Shown here piece after piece: positions 6,152-13,289 of a DNA stretch of 15,871 nucleotides. Position numbers and translations under genes: made by a program. Each line of letters opens with the position of its first letter. Positions within the stretch are counted from its first letter, which is position 1. The notes beneath the pieces were generated by a model, which searched no databases, was not told the origin of the DNA, and saw only the letters and a program-made list of their open reading frames with translations. This DNA is from DATGIQ01 sp035295665 (GTDB taxonomy: Bacteria; Planctomycetota; Planctomycetia; Gemmatales; Gemmataceae): positions 1-15,871 of the forward strand of contig DATGIQ010000429.1 in NCBI GenBank assembly GCA_035295665.1, given 5' to 3'.

Positions 6152-9100
6152 TCAGCGAGATTCTTTCATCGACCGCCGCAGCACCACGTGCAGCGCCTCG
6201 CGACGAAGGGCGTCGCTCAGATAGGGATCCGCACGCAAGGTCTGTACGACTAGGCTTGGCTCATGAACTTCTTCGAACCGATGTGCCACGATTCGTTCCG
6301 CTTCCGGGCGCAAAGCCTGAGCTTGCTGGCGTGCTTGGAGGCGGCGCGCCAGCGGTGCGGTGTCCCAGAGGCGAACCGTCCCATCGCCGGAGCCGGAAAC
6401 CAGCGTCGTGCCATCCGGGCTAAACGCTAGGGAGAAGACCCAGCTCGAATGGCCGGGGAAGCGTGCAACCTCCTCACCCGTCGCTGGATCCCAAAAGCGA
6501 ACGAAACGATCCCGCCCCCCGGATACGATCCGCGCCCCGTCAGGATGGAACACCGCTGTATACACATTATGGGCATGCCCCCGTAGGATCGCCCGGCACT
6601 GCCCGGTGGCAACGTTCCATAGCCGGATTGTATTATCCGCACCAGTGGAGAGCAGAAGCCGGCCATCCGCGCTATAGGCCACGGAGTTGACTTCTTTGCT
6701 ATGGGCATGCCACACCGCGGACTGCGCATACGTCTCTGCATCCCATAAACGGACGGTACCGTCCCGACCCGCCGTGGCGAGATGCTTACCGTCGGGAGAG
6801 TAGGTAATCCCTAGCACGCCTTCGGTCTGGCCGGCCAAAACGCCCACAACGCGACCGGTTTTCCGATCCCGCACTTGTGGCGTGTCCACCGGCTTACCCC
6901 AATTGTAATAGCCGGCGACGATCCGTGTCCCGTCTGGACTCGCCGCGACGCCTTTGATAATGGGTGGCTTCTCCTTCCAGGTCCAAGCGCTCTGGAGTTG
7001 GCCGGTCGCTGTGTCCCAAATGCGGATGCTGCCGAGCCATTCCCCTGCCACCAGCCACGTGCCGTCCGGGCTGAAGGCCAAGCTGGATACCCACGCCGTA
7101 TGGGGTAAAACCGTCAATGCCTCCCCGGTAGCGGCGTCCCACAGGCGCACGGTCTTGTCCCCGCCGCCGGAGGCGATGAGCGTGCCATCCGGACTGAAGG
7201 CCACGGGGTTGATCCAATCGGAATGGTCGCGAAGACAGCAGATCTCGTTGCGTGAGACGAGCTCCCAGGTTCGGACTGTTTGATCCTCAGCCACCGAGAG
7301 AAGCCTGCGACTGTCCCGGCTGAACGCGATCTGCCGCACGCTATCCGTGTGGCCGAGCAAGACTGCTGGTTCCGAATCTTCCGTGCTTCTCCACAGCCGG
7401 ATTGTCCGGTCCAGTCCTGCGGATGCCGTCCAATCACCGTCTGGGCTATAGGCTACCGTAAGAACCCGGTCCTTGTGGCCGCGCCGCACGTCGAGGCATC
7501 GTCCCGTCTGGGCATCCCACTGACGCACCATGCCATCGAACGAACCCGTGAGCAGGCGGTTGCCGTCGGGACTGAATGTCATCGTGCTTATCTGTTGCGT
7601 ATGCCCCTGGAGCAAGGCGACTGGCTTTCCTGTGGCCAGATCCCAGATCCGGACGGCTCCGGAGAGCAAGCCGGAGGCGATCCGCGAACCGTCGGGGCTA
7701 AAGGCCAGCGCGGTGATCTCGGCGGTGTTGACTTTGAAATCCAGGCGGCGGTTTGCATCCCCGAGATCCAAAACGGAAAAATAAAAATCGCTTGTTTGAC
7801 CCGGCCAAGCGACGGCCATGCGAGTTCCATCCCCATCCACGGCAAGAACCGATGGCTCGCGATCCAGGGCAACAGGAAGTTCACGGCCACGAGTGCCTAG
7901 CGCTAGGGGCGAACTGTATAAACGCCAACCGGTTTGATCGCGATTTTGAACGACCAGGACGGATCCTTTCGTGGTCGGTATGGCGGCGAGGCGATTGGAA
8001 CAGTCGTGCGTCAGCGTCCCGAGGCAGGCACCGGTCAAGGCGTCCCAAAGTTTGACCTGGTGGTTCGCCGCTGCGACAATCTTATTTTCCGGAAGACAAA
8101 GACCGATGGCTTCCGCTTCCGGAAACTGGAGCTTGGCCCGGCTATCGTCCAGCCGGCTGGCGAGATGCTGCCACTCCCAACTCCGCAATGCCGGTGAAGC
8201 CGCACGCAAGTACTGAGCCGCATCGCTGACGTCGTGATCGTTGAACGAGGCATTCGCGGCCGCCAGGTTGCCCCGGTACGCTTGCACCAGGGCTTTTTGG
8301 GCCTCCTGATCAGCCCGCAGATGTTGCTCTTCTTTGGCTTGCCGCTCCTGTTCTGCCTGGAGCCAAAGCCATGTCACACCAGGGAAGCCCACGAGCACGA
8401 TTAGGGCGATCACGAGCAGCAGGGCGGCCAGCGTCGGTCGTCGCCGGGCCCATCTCCAACCCTGTTCCACGAGCCCCGCTGGACGCGCCCAAATCGGCTT
8501 GCCTTCTTGAAAGCGCTGCAGGTCATCGGCAAGTTCCTGGGCGCTGGCGTAGCGGAGCTGGGATTCCTTGTGCAGACACTCGAGGCAGATCGTCTCCAGA
8601 TCGCGCGGCACACCTGGCTGCAGACGGTGCGGGGGCACCGGTTCGTGCTGACGCACCTGTTCCAGCGTTTGCAGTGTCGACGCTCCCTGGAACGGCGGCC
8701 GGCCAGTTAGCAATTCGTACAGGATAACTCCCAACGCATGCACATCCGTGGCCGGACCCACGTCTTTGCTTCGGCCTTCCGCCTGTTCCGGTGCCATGTA
8801 GCTGGGCGTCCCGACGATCGTGCCGGTATTCGTCAGCTTCTCGTCCACATCGAGTTGCTTGGCGAGGCCGAGGTCCGTGATCTTGGGAGTGAGGGGTGCG
8901 TGGTGCGTGCTGCGTGGCGGGTCGTCGGCAGACGGGTTCTTCGACGGCTCACCGCGCACCCCTCCACCACTCACCAGTAAAATGTTGGCCGGCTTCAAGT
9001 CGCGGTGGATGATCCCTTGGTTGTGGGCGAAATGAACTGTGCGCGCCAGGGTCTCCACAAATGGAGCCGCCTGGTTTGCCGCCCAGGGTCCATCTTGGAC

Positions 9101-9709
9101 GCGCTGGGCCAGGCTTCCGCCTTCCACCAGCTCGAGCACGAGGTAGGGCAGACCTTCGCTTTCGCCCACCTCGTAGATCTGCACGATGTTTGGGTGGTGC
9201 AATTGTGCGACCGCCAACGCCTCGGCCTGGAACCGCGCCCGCTGTTCCGGCTCGGCGTACTTGCCGCCACGCAGCATTTTCAAGGCCACCCAGCGATTGA
9301 GCTTCCGCTGCCGAGCCTTGTACACGACCCCCATGCCGCCGCAACCCAGCACCCCCACTACCTCGTAGTCCGGCAAATTGGGCCAGGCTCCATCGGGCTC
9401 GCAGACAGCGGATGTCCCATCCGTCGAAGCAGGACGAAAACGGCGGAGCCCCCGCCCCGCAGTCTTTGGCACCTGGCGCAGCAGGGCGTCCAGGAAATCG
9501 GGCGCTGGCACAATCCCTTTTTCTCGCGTATCCGATTGGTTCGGCTTCTCCTGAGAATAGGAGATAGCCGTGAGCTCCTCCAAGACCTGCTGACATGCCA
9601 GGCACGACTCGACATGCGTTTCCACAACGGACCGTTCTCGGTCGGCCAGTTCTGCGGTAATGAGGCGGGAGAGCTGCTCACTCGGAGGACACCCCTGCAT
9701 CTCGTGCAT
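6152..9709 (-). CDS. Membrane Ser/Thr protein kinase with N-terminal zinc-finger motif and WD40 domain
   Basis: 1185 aa. Residues 10-50 contain H32-x3-C36-x2-C39, the anti-sigma zinc-finger (ZAS/zf-HC2) pattern. The kinase domain (about 115-385) has the Gly loop LGCGGMG (121-127), Lys144 in VALK, HRDLKPAN (235-242), DLG in place of DFG (279-281), and APE (306-308). About 25-30 extra residues (247-275) sit between the catalytic loop and DLG. Arg-rich WRWARRR precedes one membrane helix (about 427-450), followed by a charged coiled segment. Eleven clear WD40 repeats (about 664-1125; motif FSPDG...VRLWD) plus weaker ones before them would make one or two propellers. Positive-inside topology puts zinc finger and kinase in the cytoplasm and WD40 in the periplasm. 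The start lies 13 nt after the sigma-factor stop, so the two form an operon. The protein probably senses an envelope signal and controls the partner sigma factor by binding and/or phosphorylation; this is inference. Confidence 0.93.
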   Translation of the reverse strand: MHEMQGCPPSEQLSRLITAELADRERSVVETHVESCLACQQVLEELTAISYSQEKPNQSDTREKGIVPAPDFLDALLRQVPKTAGRGLRRFRPASTDGTSAVCEPDGAWPNLPDYEVVGVLGCGGMGVVYKARQRKLNRWVALKMLRGGKYAEPEQRARFQAEALAVAQLHHPNIVQIYEVGESEGLPYLVLELVEGGSLAQRVQDGPWAANQAAPFVETLARTVHFAHNQGIIHRDLKPANILLVSGGGVRGEPSKNPSADDPPRSTHHAPLTPKITDLGLAKQLDVDEKLTNTGTIVGTPSYMAPEQAEGRSKDVGPATDVHALGVILYELLTGRPPFQGASTLQTLEQVRQHEPVPPHRLQPGVPRDLETICLECLHKESQLRYASAQELADDLQRFQEGKPIWARPAGLVEQGWRWARRRPTLAALLLVIALIVLVGFPGVTWLWLQAEQERQAKEEQHLRADQEAQKALVQAYRGNLAAANASFNDHDVSDAAQYLRAASPALRSWEWQHLASRLDDSRAKLQFPEAEAIGLCLPENKIVAAANHQVKLWDALTGACLGTLTHDCSNRLAAIPTTKGSVLVVQNRDQTGWRLYSSPLALGTRGRELPVALDREPSVLAVDGDGTRMAVAWPGQTSDFYFSVLDLGDANRRLDFKVNTAEITALAFSPDGSRIASGLLSGAVRIWDLATGKPVALLQGHTQQISTMTFSPDGNRLLTGSFDGMVRQWDAQTGRCLDVRRGHKDRVLTVAYSPDGDWTASAGLDRTIRLWRSTEDSEPAVLLGHTDSVRQIAFSRDSRRLLSVAEDQTVRTWELVSRNEICCLRDHSDWINPVAFSPDGTLIASGGGDKTVRLWDAATGEALTVLPHTAWVSSLAFSPDGTWLVAGEWLGSIRIWDTATGQLQSAWTWKEKPPIIKGVAASPDGTRIVAGYYNWGKPVDTPQVRDRKTGRVVGVLAGQTEGVLGITYSPDGKHLATAGRDGTVRLWDAETYAQSAVWHAHSKEVNSVAYSADGRLLLSTGADNTIRLWNVATGQCRAILRGHAHNVYTAVFHPDGARIVSGGRDRFVRFWDPATGEEVARFPGHSSWVFSLAFSPDGTTLVSGSGDGTVRLWDTAPLARRLQARQQAQALRPEAERIVAHRFEEVHEPSLVVQTLRADPYLSDALRREALHVVLRRSMKESR
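8889..8974. repeat. Palindromic/heptamer repeat insertion inside the kinase gene
   Basis: GAGGGGTGCG (8891-8900) and CGCACCCCTC (8955-8964) are a perfect 10-bp inverted repeat, extended by GTGAG (8889-8893) and CTCAC (8970-8974). Directly inside the left arm is a heptamer tandem, TGCGTGG-TGCGTGC-TGCGTGG (8897-8917). The segment coincides with kinase residues about 247-275, which have no counterpart in ordinary Hanks-type kinases. It keeps the frame open and looks like a small repeat element accommodated in a surface loop. Confidence 0.6.
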
Positions 9710-9722
9710 CTCACCCTGCCTC

Positions 9723-10328
9723 TCAGCGGGAGCCCTGCTCCAGCTTCTGGATCTCTTCCTGAACCATCTTGTGGATCTGGTTCTTGGCCGTATACACGCT
9801 GGCCACTTTCATCTGGAGGCGTGCCCCGGCCTCGGCTCCGGAAAGCCCCTCTACGGTGGTCAACTGAAAGGCCAACCAGCGATGCGCTGCTACCCGACCT
9901 TGCACCCGAGCCATCGCTTCTTCCAACAGCTCACGATCGAAGGCATCGCTCAGCTGGCTTTCCAGGTCAGCGCGGGCCTCCAGGGTCCCCAGCATTGCCA
10001 GGACGCCGCTGTCGCCGCTCCCCTCACCCGGCCGCCGCCGCTCGGATACAAAGTCGCTCAGGGCGTTCTGGGTGATGGTATGCAGCCAGCCCCGGAAGCT
10101 GAGCGTTGGGTCGTAGGCAAAGGTCCGCAGCTTGCTGGCCAGCTTGAGCAACACGTTCTGCGTTACATCTTCGGCGTCGCTCTCCTGAAGTCCTCGTTGC
10201 CGCGTCCAGGCATAAATCTTCGGGCCGTAGCGCTGCACAAACTCCCCCCAGGCCGCCTGGTCGGTCGGGTCATTCTGGATGCGCACCAGCAGACTGACGC
10301 GCGTCGAGGACGACGGTGTCGGCTCCAT
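9723..10328 (-). CDS. ECF-type RNA polymerase sigma factor (kinase-linked)
   Basis: 201 aa, the usual ECF length. The sigma-2 region spans about 25-97, with DAEDVTQNVLLKL (51-63) for core binding and FRGWLHTITQNALSDFV (78-94) for -10 recognition. A variable linker (98-125) follows. The sigma-4 region spans about 130-195, with the helix-turn-helix GLSGAEAGARLQMKVASVYT. No separate anti-sigma gene is present; the downstream kinase carries the ZAS-like motif instead. The 13-nt gap to that kinase indicates co-transcription, as in the planctomycete ECF groups linked to Ser/Thr kinases. The ATG at 10328 has only a weak AAGAG upstream. It directs transcription of an unknown regulon, possibly including its own operon. 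Confidence 0.93.
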   Translation of the reverse strand: MEPTPSSSTRVSLLVRIQNDPTDQAAWGEFVQRYGPKIYAWTRQRGLQESDAEDVTQNVLLKLASKLRTFAYDPTLSFRGWLHTITQNALSDFVSERRRPGEGSGDSGVLAMLGTLEARADLESQLSDAFDRELLEEAMARVQGRVAAHRWLAFQLTTVEGLSGAEAGARLQMKVASVYTAKNQIHKMVQEEIQKLEQGSR

Positions 10329-10708
10329 CAGTAAGTACTCTTGTCAGGGGCGAAACCTACGACTCATTTTCAAAATTTTGCCCCAAACCAGCAACGGCAA
10401 GAGCGACGTATTCCCGTTTCTTCATAGCCCTTGGGGAATGCTCCAGGAGAGCCCGGCGCACTGGCGGCTCAAAAAGTTCAAAAAGTATCCTCATCCGCGT
10501 CGTAGGTTTTCCGCCCTGAGAGGGTAAGGAATCATAGACGCGCTCCCACAAGCTCCGATTCGCGTTGAGGAAATGGGAGCCGTAGCCGGTCGTCCAGTGA
10601 ACCTCGGCAACGTTGACTTGCGTTTCTCTGCGTGTTAGCCCATTCGCGAAGGCTGGGGTGCGGCCTGGCGGTGGGTCGTCTTCCCTTGCACCATGGAAAG
10701 GGCGAAGC
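10329..10708. other. Divergent intergenic region between sigma factor and propeller genes
   Basis: About 380 bp. It holds the inverted-repeat-bounded segment 10344-10519 and presumably promoters for both flanking genes. A - strand frame (10710 to stop at 10357, 117 codons) is open and ends 28 nt before the sigma start. Its middle part (RSLWERVYDSLPSQGGKPTT) has G/C-rich third positions, but no family is recognised. Its ATG shares the palindrome GCATGC with the + strand propeller start. I do not call it a gene. AAAAAGT occurs twice at 10471-10486. Confidence 0.4.
10344..10519. repeat. 176-bp segment with about 20-bp imperfect terminal inverted repeats
   Basis: The left end TCAGGGGCGAAACCTACGAC (10344-10363) matches the reverse complement of the right end (10499-10519). 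They share TCAGGG and an exact 11-bp AAACCTACGAC, with one 1-nt length difference and a few mismatches between. No clear target duplication flanks it and no transposase is inside. It could be a MITE-like element. Alternatively the arms could pair in the sigma-factor mRNA leader, enclosing about 135 nt, because the whole segment lies just upstream of that gene's start. Confidence 0.5.
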
Positions 10709-13186
10709 ATGCTTGCTCCGATCTCCAAGTGGTTCCGCTTTGAGTTCCGACAATCCCGGCACGACCGACTCCGCCAGGGCTTTCGACCGATGGTCGAAGC
10801 ACTCGAGGGCAGACTCGCGCCGGCAGCTTGGAACCCGATCGGGCCGACCAACATCGGCGGGCGCATCGTCGGTCTGGCGGCAGATCCGACCGACGCCAAT
10901 ACGATTTACATCGCCGCTGCCGGCGGCGGTGTTTGGAAGACCAATAACGCCACGAATGCCAATCCCACCTGGACACCGTTGACAGACACCCAGAGCACGC
11001 TGTTTATGGGCTCCATCGCCATCGCGCCCGGCGGCGGCCCGAACCAGCGCATCATCTATGCCGGAACCGGTGAAGCCAATAATTCTCTGGATAGCTTCTA
11101 CGGCCGCGGGGCGCTGATCTCGAAAGACAGCGGCAATACCTGGACGCTCAGTGGCAATCGCGTTTTCAACCGCCTCGCGATCAGCAAAGTGATCATCGAC
11201 CCCACGGACCCCACCGGTAACACCGCTTATGCGGCCGTCAAGGGCTCAGCCACGAACGGGACCTTCGGCAACCCCGGCATTTGGAAGACGACCGACGGGA
11301 TCAACTGGACGAACACCACCGCTGGCATTGTAGATCCAACCGTGGGGAATGCCTTTTCCGATTTGGTCATGGACCCCGGCAATGCCAAGATGCTGTATGC
11401 CGCCGTCGGAACGTCAAGGGGTCTCCCGGCGAACGGCGTGTACCAAACCAGCGACGGCGGAGCCACGTGGGCGCAGCTCAAAGCTTTCCCTGGTGGAATG
11501 AGCGCGGGACGCATTACCCTGGCCGTCACCGATGTGGGCGCGTCCAGTACCCTCTACGCCTCCATTTCCGACCCCGCCAATAACAACGCCGTCCTCGCCA
11601 TCGAAAAGTCCGCAGATGGGGGCACCACCTGGAACGCCGTCATGACGAGTACCTCGGCAAACTACATCAACTATGTTGGGACACAAGGTTGGTATGATCA
11701 GACGCTCACCATCGATCCCAAGGATCCCACGGGGAACACCGCCTATGCCGCCGGCTCGCTCCAAGTGATCAAAACGAGTGATGGTGGGATGACGTGGACC
11801 GACATCAGTGGGAATTCCGCCGACGGCGTCGGACCCCATCCGGACCACCACGGTATTGGCTTTGATGTGATGGGAAGGCTGCTAGATGGTAGTGATGGCG
11901 GGATTGAACGGCTTGATAACGCCACCGTCGGCACCATTCAATGGACCGACCTCACCGGCAACCTGGCCATCACCCAGTTCACCGGGATTGCCCTGCACCC
12001 GACCAACCCCAATTTCGCCATTGGCGGCAGCCAGGACAACGGCACGGAAATCTACACCGGTACCGGGACCTGGAACGTGGTGGTCGGTGGAGACGGCGGC
12101 TTTGTCCGCATCGATCCAAATAATCCCATGCACGTGTACACGGAAAACTTTGGCATCACCTTCCAGCGCTCCGATGACAGCGGCATGACCTTTAATGGCA
12201 AGGCCAACGGCATCCAAGGAAATGAGCCGGATGACTACGATCCCCAGGCGCCAAGCTTTTATCTTCCCTATGTGATTGATCCGATGAACACGAACCGGTT
12301 GGTCCTCGGCACGAACTTTGTCAACGAGAGCACCAACAACGGCGACACCTGGCAAGCCATCGGCACCCCCGGGATGAATGGGTATAACGCGAACGCCTCC
12401 GGAGTCACGGCCATTGCTACGCAGGGCAACGTGGTTTACGCTGCCACCGCCGATGGCAATGTGTGGGTAACGACCAACGACGGGACCAGCTGGACACAAA
12501 CCAATCCGATCACCGGGGTTCCCTTCTTGGCCGGAAGGGTGTTCCAAGATATCGAAATCGACCCTACCGATGCCACGGGCAATACGGCGTACATTGTCAC
12601 GGCTTCCTTCAGCGAGGATATCGGCGGGACGGCCACCAGCCCGGGTCATGTTTTCAAGACGACGAACGCCGGCACCACGTGGACGGACATCAGCGGCAAT
12701 TTGCCTAACTTGCCGACGTGGTCCCTGGCCATCGACACGCCGGATAACACGCTCTTTGCCGGCACGGATAATGGAGTGTATGCTTCCACCAACGGCGGTC
12801 TGACCTGGGCGGTCTACGGCACGGGCATGCCCAATGTCGAGGTAGTTGGGCTACAGTACAACGCTGGTCTGAAGCTGCTCGGGGCGGGCACCCATGGCCG
12901 AGGCATGTTCGAAATCTCGACTGTGCCCGGGCCGGTGCCTCCGCCTGGAGCTTGGAAGCTTGAGCTTCCCATTTTCGTGCTCGGAGAACCGACCTTCGGC
13001 AAGACCGCCGCTGCCACATCGACCATTTCCCCAGTCGTCCACGTGGAGAATCCGCAGGCGGTACACCGCCGAATCGCTGGCGACCAAACCGTTCTGCGCC
13101 ATAGGGTCGATATTCTGTTCGCCGCCCGAGTCAACGGCTTGTCGGATCCCCTCGCGGACACCATGAATGTCGGTGCTGTCGGCTAG
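10709..13186 (+). CDS. Exported BNR/Asp-box beta-propeller protein with planctomycete N-terminal motif
   Basis: 825 aa from ATG 10709, chosen because GGAAAGGG lies just upstream and the text before it (from 10613) looks non-coding. There is no classical hydrophobic signal; instead the N terminus is basic and ends in VEALEGRLAPAA (29-40), the LExLExRLxPA motif found at the start of many planctomycete secreted proteins. About eleven Asp-box-like repeats follow (S/T-x-D/N-x-G-x-T-W), for example YQTSDGGATW, IKTSDGGMTW, FKTTNAGTTW and YASTNGGLTW. They form a sialidase/sortilin (VPS10)-like propeller fold, with recurring DPTDPTGNTAY segments. I see no catalytic sialidase residues, so binding or structure is more likely than hydrolysis. 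The last 75 residues after a PGPVPPPG linker resemble nothing. It is divergent from the sigma/kinase operon and could be a target of it; that is speculation. Confidence 0.85.
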   Translation: MLAPISKWFRFEFRQSRHDRLRQGFRPMVEALEGRLAPAAWNPIGPTNIGGRIVGLAADPTDANTIYIAAAGGGVWKTNNATNANPTWTPLTDTQSTLFMGSIAIAPGGGPNQRIIYAGTGEANNSLDSFYGRGALISKDSGNTWTLSGNRVFNRLAISKVIIDPTDPTGNTAYAAVKGSATNGTFGNPGIWKTTDGINWTNTTAGIVDPTVGNAFSDLVMDPGNAKMLYAAVGTSRGLPANGVYQTSDGGATWAQLKAFPGGMSAGRITLAVTDVGASSTLYASISDPANNNAVLAIEKSADGGTTWNAVMTSTSANYINYVGTQGWYDQTLTIDPKDPTGNTAYAAGSLQVIKTSDGGMTWTDISGNSADGVGPHPDHHGIGFDVMGRLLDGSDGGIERLDNATVGTIQWTDLTGNLAITQFTGIALHPTNPNFAIGGSQDNGTEIYTGTGTWNVVVGGDGGFVRIDPNNPMHVYTENFGITFQRSDDSGMTFNGKANGIQGNEPDDYDPQAPSFYLPYVIDPMNTNRLVLGTNFVNESTNNGDTWQAIGTPGMNGYNANASGVTAIATQGNVVYAATADGNVWVTTNDGTSWTQTNPITGVPFLAGRVFQDIEIDPTDATGNTAYIVTASFSEDIGGTATSPGHVFKTTNAGTTWTDISGNLPNLPTWSLAIDTPDNTLFAGTDNGVYASTNGGLTWAVYGTGMPNVEVVGLQYNAGLKLLGAGTHGRGMFEISTVPGPVPPPGAWKLELPIFVLGEPTFGKTAAATSTISPVVHVENPQAVHRRIAGDQTVLRHRVDILFAARVNGLSDPLADTMNVGAVG

Positions 13187-13289
13187 TGTGGTGGTCTCAG
13201 GTTCTATTGCCGAACTCACGCAGCACTCCTAGAACACGGTCGGACATGGCGGGACATGCAATGGCTTGGTTCTGGGAGAAAATGTTGCC

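Noticed and set aside
6463..7760. Tandem DNA repeats in the kinase gene suggesting CRISPR or minisatellite
   Set aside because: The periodicity is that of WD40 protein repeats (about 40 codons) with diverged DNA, not an array of identical repeats.
9005..10075. 356-codon + strand ORF
   Set aside because: Antisense to the kinase and sigma-factor genes; translation has no domain.
12851..13219. - strand ORF over the end of the propeller gene
   Set aside because: Third-position composition is no better than the + strand frame, and no family is recognised; kept only as a caution about the propeller tail.
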